DNA of 64,000 bases from Bacteroidota bacterium. Its GTDB lineage: Bacteria; Bacteroidota; Bacteroidia; Cytophagales; Cytophagaceae. How positions within the stretch are numbered: the stretch's first letter is position 1; each line of letters begins with the position of its first letter. The position numbers were made by a program, and so were the translations under genes. This document shows, piece after piece, positions 14,863 through 23,026 of this stretch. The DNA lies in the NCBI GenBank assembly GCA_023458555.1, contig JAEWYS010000018.1, positions 62,001-126,000 on the forward strand, read 5' to 3'. The notes beneath the pieces were generated by a model. The model was not told where the DNA came from, did no database searches, and saw nothing but the letters and a program-made list of their open reading frames with translations.

Positions 14863-17489
14863 GTCTTAAAACATATAAGAAAAAGAGAAAATTTTCAACA
14901 ACTCCGGAGCCGGAAGCTGTAGGAGGAAAGAAGATTAATGCATTCCGTTTTTATGTTCAGAAACATGATGCCTCCCGTCTTCATTATGATTTTCGTCTCG
15001 AGGTAGATGGTGTTTTGAAAAGCTGGGCTATTCCTAAAGGTCCTTCGATGGATTCTGACGTAAAAAGGCTAGCTGTTCAGGTTGAAGATCATCCGCTTGA
15101 ATATGGTGATTTTGAAGGAGTAATTCCTGAAGGCAACTATGGTGCAGGGACTGTAATGGTTTGGGATAAAGGAACCTATGATATACCTGCTGAATATCTG
15201 AAAAAAGAACCGGCGCAAAAAGCTATTGTCAGCATGCTGAAGAATGGTGATATAAAATTTAAACTGAACGGGAAGAAATTGCGGGGGGAGTTTGCGCTTG
15301 TCAAGCTAAAGAAATCTGATAATAAAAATGAGTGGCTGTTTTTAAAGAAAAAGGATAAATTCAGCACGGGTGGTAAAGACATACTAAAAAGTGATCATTC
15401 TGTTATCAGTGATTACAGAATCAGAGAAATTAAAAAGAAGTCTTCAGACGACAGGGTAGATTCTGCTATAAGCCTGCTCAAGACAGATACTTATCCTGCT
15501 AAAAAGAAACCGACAGATCTGACGCCGATGATGGCCTATCTGATTGGTGAACCGTTTGATGATCCTGATTGGCTTTTTGAGCTTAAGTTTGACGGCTATA
15601 GATCTATTGCAACGGTCAGTAAAAGTGGTAAAGCAGATTTGCTATCCAGAAATGGGGAGTCGTTTAATAAGGCATATGAAGCCATAAGGAAGGAGGTTGC
15701 TTCCCTAAAACGTGATCTGATTCTTGATGGAGAGATTATAGTGGTGGATGACTCCGGAAAATCTAATTTTCAGCTGCTGCAACAGTACGAACATACCTCA
15801 AAAGGAACTTTGTTGTACTATATTTTTGATCTCTTATATATAGACGGACATGATATAACATCGGCGCCTTTAACTGAAAGAAAGCTATTGCTGAAAGGAA
15901 TTCTGGATAAATCTTTTGAACATTTGCGCTATAGTGATCATGTCCGGGAACACGGTATTTATTTGTTTAAGGAAACAGATAAACTGTCTATGGAAGGAAT
16001 CATTGCCAAAAAAGCGGAGAGTGGCTATGTATACCAGACCAGGAGCCATAACTGGCTTAAGATTAAACATGTCAGACAACAGGAAGTCGTTATTGCCGGG
16101 TTTACGAAGCCAGGCGGAAGCCGTAATTATTTCGGATCATTGATTCTGGCAGTAAGGAAGGGAAATAGCTGGAAACATATCGGAGCTGTGGGAACAGGCT
16201 TTGATGAGCGTACTCTGAAAGAAGTCTACAATAAGCTGAAACCTTTGAAACAAAAGAAATCAGCATTTGAGGAAAAGGTGAAGTACCAGAGAGATATTGT
16301 CTGGGTAAAACCTGAGCTGGTTTGTGAAATTAAATTTCAGGAATGGACTGATTCTGATAAAGTACGGCAGGCCGTTTTTCTTGGCCTGAGAGAAGATAAG
16401 TCAGCCCGGGACGTACATAAAGAAGTTCCGGAGAATGGGTTTGAAGAAAGTGCAAAGAAGAAAACACTGACTGTAAACCGATCTCCTGCCAAGCGGGAAT
16501 CGGAATACAAAAAAGAAAAAAAGCGTAAGACAGTCAATGAGGAATTAATTGATGAAAAGAGCCTGAGAGAGAAGAAAAGTATAAAATGTACTGTCAATGA
16601 AATAACGCTTTCTTTTACCAATCTTAATAAAGAGTTCTGGCCGGACCTGGGCATAAAAAAGCTGGATGTAATAAACTATTATTCACGAATAGCGGACTTT
16701 ATACTTCCGCATCTTAAAGACAGACCCCAGTCTCTCCGAAGAAATCCGGATGGAATCAGGAAAAAAGGATTCTTCCAGAAGAATATGCCCTCTTCAATTC
16801 CTGACTGGTTGCATACTGTTCCCGTTGAATCTGAAGACAAAACAATAAATTATTTGCTCTGCAATGATTTACAAACATTGCTTTTTATGGCTAACTGGGG
16901 TTGTATAGAACTAAATCCCTGGGGATCAGTTGTAGCATCGGAGGATAAGCCGACCTATATCGTAATCGATCTTGATCCCAATGAGATCGGCTATGATAAA
17001 ATTATACATGTTGCTCTTAAAGTCAGAGAGGTGCTGGATGTGGCCGGGATTCCCGGTTATCCAAAAACATCGGGAGCGACGGGAATGCACGTTTATGTAC
17101 CATTGGGAGGAGAGTATACATATGATCAGGCAAAAGATTTTGCGGAAATACTGGTCAATTATGTGCACAGAATTTGTCCGGAGTATACGAGTCTGGAACG
17201 GAAACCTTCAAAAAGGAAGAACAGGGTATACCTTGATTATCTCCAGAATCGAAAGGGACAGACTATAGCCGCTCCATATTGCATCAGACCAGTCAGGGAA
17301 GCGACAGTAGCGACTCCGCTATTCTGGGATGAGCTTAAGCCGGATAAACTGCGCCCTTCGATGTTTACAATGGAGACGATCATTGACCGGCTTAAAAAAT
17401 ACGGTGATATTTTCCAGCCAGTGCTTACGGAGAAAATCAATATGACGAAAGCTCTGAAAAAGCTTTCGCAACACTACGAGCAGAACTAA
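14859..17489 (+). CDS. ligD: ATP-dependent DNA ligase D (PE-LIG-POL)
   Basis: LigD repairs double-strand breaks with Ku by end processing, gap filling and sealing. The 876 residues contain all three modules. A 3'-phosphoesterase domain (about residues 28-175) has His36, His42, Arg46 and His78 in the HDASRLHYDFRLE and VEDHPLEYGDFEG motifs. The ligase domain (about 215-510) has its nucleotidyl Lys243 in ELKFDGYR. An archaeo-eukaryotic-primase-type polymerase domain (about 585-865) has metal ligands Asp704 and Asp706 in VIDLDPNEIGYD. The linker at about 515-580 is Lys-rich. The gene ends three bases before a convergent gene. Domain order matches the Pseudomonas type. Confidence 0.97.
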   Translation: MSLKTYKKKRKFSTTPEPEAVGGKKINAFRFYVQKHDASRLHYDFRLEVDGVLKSWAIPKGPSMDSDVKRLAVQVEDHPLEYGDFEGVIPEGNYGAGTVMVWDKGTYDIPAEYLKKEPAQKAIVSMLKNGDIKFKLNGKKLRGEFALVKLKKSDNKNEWLFLKKKDKFSTGGKDILKSDHSVISDYRIREIKKKSSDDRVDSAISLLKTDTYPAKKKPTDLTPMMAYLIGEPFDDPDWLFELKFDGYRSIATVSKSGKADLLSRNGESFNKAYEAIRKEVASLKRDLILDGEIIVVDDSGKSNFQLLQQYEHTSKGTLLYYIFDLLYIDGHDITSAPLTERKLLLKGILDKSFEHLRYSDHVREHGIYLFKETDKLSMEGIIAKKAESGYVYQTRSHNWLKIKHVRQQEVVIAGFTKPGGSRNYFGSLILAVRKGNSWKHIGAVGTGFDERTLKEVYNKLKPLKQKKSAFEEKVKYQRDIVWVKPELVCEIKFQEWTDSDKVRQAVFLGLREDKSARDVHKEVPENGFEESAKKKTLTVNRSPAKRESEYKKEKKRKTVNEELIDEKSLREKKSIKCTVNEITLSFTNLNKEFWPDLGIKKLDVINYYSRIADFILPHLKDRPQSLRRNPDGIRKKGFFQKNMPSSIPDWLHTVPVESEDKTINYLLCNDLQTLLFMANWGCIELNPWGSVVASEDKPTYIVIDLDPNEIGYDKIIHVALKVREVLDVAGIPGYPKTSGATGMHVYVPLGGEYTYDQAKDFAEILVNYVHRICPEYTSLERKPSKRKNRVYLDYLQNRKGQTIAAPYCIRPVREATVATPLFWDELKPDKLRPSMFTMETIIDRLKKYGDIFQPVLTEKINMTKALKKLSQHYEQN

Positions 17490-17492
17490 GAT

Positions 17493-18233
17493 TTACAGGT
17501 CTGTCACCTGTCGTATTTTCAATAATGGAAAACGCTCAAAGATATATCGTACAACAGTTACAATTTCGTTTTTGAACTCAACCGGGTTGGTAAAGTTGCC
17601 CTGGCTCCAGCCTCGCCATATCAGGCTTGAGGATTGCTGGTCAATAACATCAATAATTATGGTACCTTCCTTAAATTCAACCTGCTGGAAGTTACTGCCT
17701 GTAACAACCGGACGATATGCATTGGAGTAGGGAAAGTTATAATTCTGGTAATTATAGGTATAGTTCAGGTTATTTACTCCCGGATAGTAATAGTTTCCCG
17801 GTGGACTGTAAAAGCTGTATGAATAATCATACGGATAAGAACTGTAATACGGATCTATATAAGTCGGAAGATTGGGCTGATTCTGATAAACAGGTACATA
17901 ATTATATTGAGGAGAGCTTACAATTTGTTGTTTAGGCTCAATAATGATGGTGAACTGTATAAGTAAGTCGGGTACTCCGGATGCGGGAGAAAGGCCACGG
18001 CTTATAAGCTCTGAGTTTACGGCTTCCATAAGTTTTTCCTGTACCATGGGGCTTTCATATAATACGTTGATCTGGCCGGTTGAATCTCTTGGTAACCATG
18101 CAAATGTATCGAAAGATGTAAAATCTACGCTGGGATCGACTTCCGAATAGGTGTTTTGAATAGAAGTACAGCCTGCAAGTGCTGTTAGAATAAGAATGCC
18201 GACGAACAGATTCCTTTTAAAAAAAGACTTCAT
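17493..18233 (-). CDS. DUF4136 lipoprotein with Tyr-rich insertion
   Basis: The 246-residue product has a lipoprotein signal peptide ending in the lipobox LAGC (Cys22), so it should be lipid-anchored in the envelope. Residues 30-110 (SVDFTSFDTFAWLP; SELISRGLSPASGVPDLLIQFTI) and the end (EGTIIIDVIDQQSSSLIWRGW) are characteristic of DUF4136, a family of unknown function. Between these halves is a segment of about 65 residues very rich in Tyr, Asn and Pro (around YNYVPVYQNQPNLPTYIDPY to YNYQNYNFPYSNAY), which looks low in complexity and flexible. It converges on ligD with only 3 bp between stops. Confidence 0.85.
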   Translation of the reverse strand: MKSFFKRNLFVGILILTALAGCTSIQNTYSEVDPSVDFTSFDTFAWLPRDSTGQINVLYESPMVQEKLMEAVNSELISRGLSPASGVPDLLIQFTIIIEPKQQIVSSPQYNYVPVYQNQPNLPTYIDPYYSSYPYDYSYSFYSPPGNYYYPGVNNLNYTYNYQNYNFPYSNAYRPVVTGSNFQQVEFKEGTIIIDVIDQQSSSLIWRGWSQGNFTNPVEFKNEIVTVVRYIFERFPLLKIRQVTDL

Positions 18234-18427
18234 TATTGATACCCTCCCGATCTTTATCTATCAGAATAAGCATTTGCTGTTTCAATATGTTATACCTGCA
18301 GTGGTTGTAATGGTATAAGATAAGGAATTGTTGGAAAGTTTATAGTGTTTTCCTCTGCTAATGACTGATTTTCATCATTTGAAAGAAAATGAAGTGAAAT
18401 AAATTCTATTTTTTTTAAATAACTTTC

Positions 18428-18435
18428 TAACTTTG
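18428..18435 (+). promoter_or_regulatory. Bacteroidetes -7 promoter element
   Basis: TAACTTTG is an exact TAnnTTTG match 22 bases upstream of the start codon at 18458, in a gap of 224 bp between divergent genes. No clear -33 TTG lies at 19-23 bases upstream; the sequence there is a run of T and A. The remainder of the gap shows no gene. Confidence 0.55.
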
Positions 18436-18457
18436 GCAACTACATAATGGCAAAGGT

Positions 18458-19021
18458 ATGAAATCAGTATTTCTGTTTACATTAAGTTTGTTTGTCTGCC
18501 AGATTGCAATGGCTCAGCTGGAGGTCCGTCAGGCAGGATTTAAAGAGGGAGCGGCTGAAACTGCTGTCCGTCCTCATTCTTTAAAAAACCACAGAGAGGA
18601 AATCCGGAAAGTTATTCTTACAGAGGATATCGGGGTACTACGCGGCTTTTCTTTTGGGGCCAGTCTGGAAGCAATCAAAAAGTCAGAGAAGGCCGAATAT
18701 GTGGCAGATGGTAAGCTATTTGCGATTTTCAAGGTATCTCTGAATGAAAATGAACATGCCGAGATTATATATTATCTGGATGATAATCACAAAGTAAATG
18801 GTTTTGGTATTGAGTTTCTGGTGCAGGAGGAGGCTTATATGCTGGAAGAAAATATCGTTAAAGATTACCGGGCGTATTTGACTGGCCGGTTTGGCCCTTC
18901 AAGAGTTAATGCCAGGGGAGATGAAGTTTGGGATGCAGGTGCCTATGTTGTCGAGATGGGTAATTCGAGTGAAGGAAATACTGCTATGGAAATCGAGATT
19001 GAGTTTTTCCCGAAAAATTAA
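18458..19021 (+). CDS. Secreted protein of unknown function
   Basis: This is a 187-residue protein with a clear signal peptide (MKSVFLFTLSLFVCQIAMAQ, cleavage after the Ala before Gln20). I do not recognise a family for the mature part. It is mixed alpha/beta: an early basic region (KNHREEIRKVIL), then FSFGASLEAIKKSEKAEY, which resembles the start of small periplasmic proteins that read out a ligand or peptide, and a C-terminal part with VEMGNSSEGNTAMEIEIEFF. It has its own TAnnTTTG promoter and a good terminator after it, so it is probably monocistronic. Confidence 0.75.
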   Translation: MKSVFLFTLSLFVCQIAMAQLEVRQAGFKEGAAETAVRPHSLKNHREEIRKVILTEDIGVLRGFSFGASLEAIKKSEKAEYVADGKLFAIFKVSLNENEHAEIIYYLDDNHKVNGFGIEFLVQEEAYMLEENIVKDYRAYLTGRFGPSRVNARGDEVWDAGAYVVEMGNSSEGNTAMEIEIEFFPKN

Positions 19022-19051
19022 TCTTGTCTTCAGATTCTGAATAAAAGTTTT

Positions 19052-19080
19052 AAGCCGGTACTAACCGGCTTTTCTTTTTA
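19052..19080 (+). terminator. Rho-independent terminator
   Basis: AAGCCGGT at 19052-19059 and ACCGGCTT at 19064-19071 form a perfect 8-bp GC-rich stem with an ACTA loop, followed by TTCTTTTTA. It lies 30 bases after the secreted-protein gene. Because the stem begins with AA and ends with TT, it might also act from the other strand. Confidence 0.88.
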
Positions 19081-19148
19081 TCCTGCTGCTAAAAAATTTC
19101 CAACAATTCATAGCTGCTCTGGTTTCATGATAGAATAAAAGAATATCA

Positions 19149-19778
19149 ATGAAACCCGGAATTCTTAATAGTTTTTTTTTCACCTTTTTTCTGACAGTTA
19201 CCTGCGATGTCAGCGGACAGATTGGTCTGGGAGGACGAACCGGTATAGTTTTTAGCACCCTGACAGGTTCGGCCTATATGCCGAAGCCAGGGTTTCATGC
19301 GGGGTTATTTTTCAAGGCGCCAGTGTCTGACCGGCTTTCTTTTCAACCGGAGATCGTCTTTGTACAACGGGGAGGGCATACCTCGCTTAAAGATGTCGAA
19401 CATTTCTATAATCCGTATAACCAGCGAATGTACAGGAGGGAAAAACTGACGCTGGACTATCTGGACTTGTCATTACTTTTCCGATACAATATAACCCGGG
19501 GCTTTTATTGGATGGCAGGGCCCAAGGGCTCTGTGCTTCTGCAAGGTATGCAACGGTTTACTAATGGTTACCGTGAAAGACAGGCCTATCGGTTCAGAGA
19601 TGCAAGAAATTTTGACCTTGCCCTTGAGCTTGGAATCGGGGTAGAAACAAAAAGTGGTATAGTGTTGGGGGTAAGGGGGGATCTTGGGGTGGTTCCGATC
19701 AGTCAGATCAGGCAGTACCATAATCTGAGCTTGCAGGTAACGGTCGGCTATGTTTTTTTGGGAAAAAGACGCCGTTGA
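19149..19778 (+). CDS. Outer-membrane beta-barrel protein (porin-like)
   Basis: This 209-residue protein has an N-terminal signal peptide (hydrophobic residues 7-20, cleavage near VSG-Q). It then has alternating polar and hydrophobic strands of the small beta-barrel family common in Bacteroidota. Examples are GLGGRTGIVFSTL, GFHAGLFFKAPVSDRLSFQPEIVFVQRGG, LDYLDLSLLFRYNI, FYWMAGPKGSVLL and VTVGYVFLGKRRR. The pattern fits an eight-strand barrel like PorT or the OmpA barrel, but no partner gene is near to suggest a role. It converges on a response regulator 10 bp away. Confidence 0.75.
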   Translation: MKPGILNSFFFTFFLTVTCDVSGQIGLGGRTGIVFSTLTGSAYMPKPGFHAGLFFKAPVSDRLSFQPEIVFVQRGGHTSLKDVEHFYNPYNQRMYRREKLTLDYLDLSLLFRYNITRGFYWMAGPKGSVLLQGMQRFTNGYRERQAYRFRDARNFDLALELGIGVETKSGIVLGVRGDLGVVPISQIRQYHNLSLQVTVGYVFLGKRRR

Positions 19779-19788
19779 TTAAAGTGAC

Positions 19789-20193
19789 TTATTCGGATTC
19801 AAGATCGTTTTGGGAAAGTGGCTTTACGACATATTTAATGACATTGTCGTAATTTTCGGATTTCTTTTTATCTTGGGAATAGTCGGAAGAAGTCACAATG
19901 ATAAATTTTGTCCGTTCTTTAATTTCCTTCGAAAGATTGCTGAACCGATCCAAAAATTCAAATCCGGTCATTCCCGGCATTATGATGTCAAGCAATATAA
20001 TTTCAGGAAGTCGGTCAAACTCCTTTGTCTGATCTATTTTCTCGAAAAACTGCATGGCTTTAACCGGGCTGCGGTAGGCCGTGATAATGTCGGAGTAGCT
20101 TAAGTTTTCAAGAGTACGCTGGATGACAAAAAGATCAATTTCATTATCATCAATGATCATTACGGAGGCAGGTTTAGATTTATTGCTAGTCAT
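19789..20193 (-). CDS. Stand-alone response regulator receiver protein
   Basis: This is a CheY-like phosphoreceiver domain of 134 residues with no output domain. The acidic pocket is Asp15-Asp16 (MIIDDNEID), the phosphoacceptor is Asp69 in LLDIIMPGMTGFEFL, the conserved Thr/Ser is in FIIVTSSDYS, and the Lys is in KYVVKPLS. Such single-domain regulators usually act through partner histidine kinases or protein targets. None is adjacent, so its input and output are unknown. It is divergent from eboA across a gap of 140 bp. Confidence 0.92.
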   Translation of the reverse strand: MTSNKSKPASVMIIDDNEIDLFVIQRTLENLSYSDIITAYRSPVKAMQFFEKIDQTKEFDRLPEIILLDIIMPGMTGFEFLDRFSNLSKEIKERTKFIIVTSSDYSQDKKKSENYDNVIKYVVKPLSQNDLESE

Positions 20194-20333
20194 GTCCGGA
20201 TTATTGATTTTCTGCTCAAAAATGTATTCGGATGGATACGAAAAAGAAGTGTATATGTTACAAACGAAAAAACTTTCCGCATGATATGTGGAAAAAGTTT
20301 ATTTTCGATAAACGATAATAATTAACAGCAATT

Positions 20334-21167
20334 ATGATAGTTTCCGATGAAATACTCGTAGGTGAATTAAAGGATCAGTTGTGTGCTGTCAACCCCGAAA
20401 TTCAAAGCTGGCTCAATGAAAATTGCACCAGACTTGTTTCGCCGGGAGAAATTTATCTGACTTTTAGCATGGTTCCCCGCTTCGTTCCGAGAAATAGTTT
20501 TCCGGCAGGAAAGACAGGAAAGTTTCATATACTTTTGCGTGAGCTTGGGCATAATCCTGATAACTGGACTTGTGATCAGGTTGGCAGACTGATTGTTCTT
20601 TTATCCGCCGGGAGATTTGAAGGAGAATCGTTTGCAGCAATTATCCGCCAGCTTCTCGATACAGCAGATATATATGAACAGGTAAGTATCTATAAAAGTC
20701 TGATGTTTCTTCCTTTCAAAGACTTATTGGTAGAACGGGTTATAGACGGTGTAAGAACAAACATCAATGATGTATTTGAAGCTATTGCTTTAGAAAATGC
20801 CTATCCAGGTACTTATTTTGAGGAATTGGCCTGGAATCAGCTGGTTTTGAAGGCGCTGTTTACATCTAAGCCAATACGAAAGATTATAGGCATCGATAAA
20901 CGAAATAATCCCCGTCTGGCAAGGATGGCTTTGGGACTGGCGCATGAGCGGCGGGCGGCAGGAAGAATGGTGAATCCTGATTTGTGGAGACTCATGAGAG
21001 GCTATCTGGATGAAAAAAATATAGAAGAAATAAAGCGATTATTGTCCGGGACTGATATGGAAAAAAAAGCAGCCGTACTGCTGTGCAGGGAGGCTGTCGA
21101 ACCAGCTGTTGCAGGATTGATAGCTACTGATACTGTAGTAGATTATACCTGGGATGATATAAATTGA
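20334..21167 (+). CDS. eboA: EboA domain protein, first gene of ebo cluster
   Basis: The 277-residue product is predicted to be soluble and helical, with no signal peptide or membrane segment. Segments such as YEQVSIYKSLMFLPFKD, VFEAIALENAYPGTYFEELAWNQLVLKALF and IGIDKRNNPRLARMALGLAHERRAAGR are what I recognise from EboA-domain proteins. Identification is strengthened by the four following genes, which occur in ebo order. In cyanobacteria the ebo cluster is needed to export a scytonemin precursor to the periplasm (established for Nostoc), and EboA's own activity is not known. It starts 16 bp before eboB. No TAnnTTTG element was found upstream. Confidence 0.85.
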   Translation: MIVSDEILVGELKDQLCAVNPEIQSWLNENCTRLVSPGEIYLTFSMVPRFVPRNSFPAGKTGKFHILLRELGHNPDNWTCDQVGRLIVLLSAGRFEGESFAAIIRQLLDTADIYEQVSIYKSLMFLPFKDLLVERVIDGVRTNINDVFEAIALENAYPGTYFEELAWNQLVLKALFTSKPIRKIIGIDKRNNPRLARMALGLAHERRAAGRMVNPDLWRLMRGYLDEKNIEEIKRLLSGTDMEKKAAVLLCREAVEPAVAGLIATDTVVDYTWDDIN

Positions 21168-21183
21168 ACTGAACCTTACGAAT

Positions 21184-22089
21184 ATGACAAGAAAGTTAAT
21201 TGACCCGCATGTACATATGGTTTCCAGAACTACTGATGATTATCAGGCTATGGCTCAGGCCGGCGTAGTGGCTATCATCGAGCCGGCTTTCTGGATCGGG
21301 CAACCCAGAACAGAAGCAGGATCGTTTAAAGACTATTTCAGCAGTCTGATTGGCTGGGAGCGGTTCAGGGCAAGTCAGTTCGGAATAAAGCATTATTGCA
21401 CCATCGGGCTGAATTCCAAAGAGGCAAACAATGAAGCTCTGGCTGAGGGAGTAATGGAGCTTCTTCCACTATTCTTATGTAAGGAGGGAGTAGTCGGTGT
21501 CGGTGAGATCGGGTATGATGATCAGACAGAAGCGGAAGATAAGTACTTCAGAAAGCAGCTGGAGCTGGCTTTGAAACTCCGCCTGCCTGTACAGGTGCAT
21601 ACACCGCATCGTGATAAGAAAAGCGGTACCAGCAGGAGTATGGATGTTTGCGATGAAATGGGTGTGGATCCGGATTGGGTAGTTATCGATCATAACAATG
21701 AAGAGACAGTAAAAGAGGTTTTGGACCGTGGGTACTGGGCTGCATTTACCATTTACCCCCATACAAAAATGGGCAATGAGCGAATGGTAGAGATCGTAAG
21801 AAAATACGGTACTGACAAAATCATGATAAACAGCGCAGCCGACTGGGGTATCAGTGATCCGCTATCGGTATACAAAACTGCAAAGCTTATGGAAAAATCA
21901 GGAATCTCATCCGATGATATCGATAAGGTAGTTTATCAGAATGCGCTTGATTTTTTTGCACGCAGCGGTCAGATTAAGGAGTCCGACTGGAGCAATCGTC
22001 AGATTGATCAGGAAATAAGGTTTCAGGGAAATTCGGTATTAAGAGGCGGACAGCAACCTCAGAAGACGGATGAAAATATCATAGTATAA
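21184..22089 (+). CDS. eboB: EboB, TatD-family metal-dependent hydrolase
   Basis: This 301-residue TIM-barrel amidohydrolase-type protein has metal ligands visible as the HxH pair in DPHVHM (residues 9 and 11), Glu in GVVGVGEIGYDD, His in LPVQVHTPHRDK, His in VVIDHNNEE and Asp in INSAADWG. TatD-type proteins are nucleases or hydrolases of small substrates, and the substrate in ebo clusters is unknown. Its stop overlaps the eboC start by one base (TAATG). The tail from about residue 265 (RQIDQEIRFQGNSVLRGG) is outside the core barrel. Confidence 0.85.
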   Translation: MTRKLIDPHVHMVSRTTDDYQAMAQAGVVAIIEPAFWIGQPRTEAGSFKDYFSSLIGWERFRASQFGIKHYCTIGLNSKEANNEALAEGVMELLPLFLCKEGVVGVGEIGYDDQTEAEDKYFRKQLELALKLRLPVQVHTPHRDKKSGTSRSMDVCDEMGVDPDWVVIDHNNEETVKEVLDRGYWAAFTIYPHTKMGNERMVEIVRKYGTDKIMINSAADWGISDPLSVYKTAKLMEKSGISSDDIDKVVYQNALDFFARSGQIKESDWSNRQIDQEIRFQGNSVLRGGQQPQKTDENIIV

Positions 22090-22979
22090 TGGCATCTGTT
22101 ATACCTTATTTACAATTGATGCGTCCAGCCAATATTGTGACAGCAGTGGCAGATATTATGGCAGGATTCGCAATTAGCGGGCTGGTAAGCGGTTTGTTTG
22201 CGGAGAGTAACTGGACAATGCTTCCAATGCTTGTAATCGCAACAATGGGTTTATACGGAGGCGGGATTGTGCTGAATGATGTGTTTGATGCGGATATTGA
22301 TACGCTTGAAAGGCCTGAGCGACCGATTCCAAGCGGAAAGGTTTCAATCCGGTCTGCAGTTATACTGGCTGCTGTTCTGTATAGTATCGGAATTACAATG
22401 GCGTTTTGGGTTTCCTCGTTGTCTGGCTGTCTGGCTGTATCAATAGTCTTTTTTGCAACTTTTTATGACAAATATGCCAAGCATTTTCTGATCTGGGGCC
22501 CGTTAACTATGGGACTTTGCCGTGCGCTTAATCTGTTTTTGGGTATTTCTGCCGGTGGAATTTCTGACCCTGCACTACTATATATCGGCCTGATTCCATT
22601 GTTTTATATTATGGGAATTACATTACTGAGCAGAGGGGAGGTACATGGGGCAGGCAGATATTTGCTTAACGGGGCAGGGATTGTTTTCGGGCTGGTAGTT
22701 GTGCTGCTTTTCGGACTGATTATGTATCCGGGATTTCATATTTGGATCGCACTGCCCTTTTTAGGTGTCTTTGCTGCTGCCATATTTTTTCCGTTTAGGA
22801 AGGCGCTCCGGACAGGCTTGCCTGCTGATCTGAAAAAGGCAGTGAGGGCGGGAGTTTTATCTTTGATTCTTATGGATGCAGCCATCGGTGCAGGATTTGC
22901 CGGGCCGGTATACGGTCTGATTATAATATGTCTGCTGCCTGTATCACTGATTTTGGCCAAAACGTTTGCAGTAACATAA
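22089..22979 (+). CDS. eboC: EboC, UbiA-family prenyltransferase-like protein
   Basis: The 296-residue protein has about eight or nine membrane segments and should lie in the inner membrane. The first Asp-rich motif of UbiA enzymes is complete (NDVFDADID, in LNDVFDADIDTLERPERPIPSG), and a second is in FYDKYAKH. UbiA enzymes join prenyl or related diphosphates to small acceptors. That suggests the ebo cluster attaches a lipid carrier to a metabolite (inference). It is translationally coupled to eboB and 47 bp from eboD, the widest gap in the cluster. Confidence 0.88.
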   Translation: MASVIPYLQLMRPANIVTAVADIMAGFAISGLVSGLFAESNWTMLPMLVIATMGLYGGGIVLNDVFDADIDTLERPERPIPSGKVSIRSAVILAAVLYSIGITMAFWVSSLSGCLAVSIVFFATFYDKYAKHFLIWGPLTMGLCRALNLFLGISAGGISDPALLYIGLIPLFYIMGITLLSRGEVHGAGRYLLNGAGIVFGLVVVLLFGLIMYPGFHIWIALPFLGVFAAAIFFPFRKALRTGLPADLKKAVRAGVLSLILMDAAIGAGFAGPVYGLIIICLLPVSLILAKTFAVT

Positions 22980-23026
22980 GACATTTATCAATTTTATCGT
23001 TTATTATCAATAATCAATAAATAATA

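Noticed and set aside
17495..17511. ACAGGT/ACCTGT stem in the tail of the DUF4136 gene
   Set aside because: Only 6 bp, no T tract, and inside a coding sequence.
20270..20300. Inverted repeat AAACTTTCC ... GGAAAAAGTTT before eboA
   Set aside because: The arms pair with a 2-base bulge and an 11-base loop, and lie in an AT-rich divergent gap. Too weak to call an operator or terminator.
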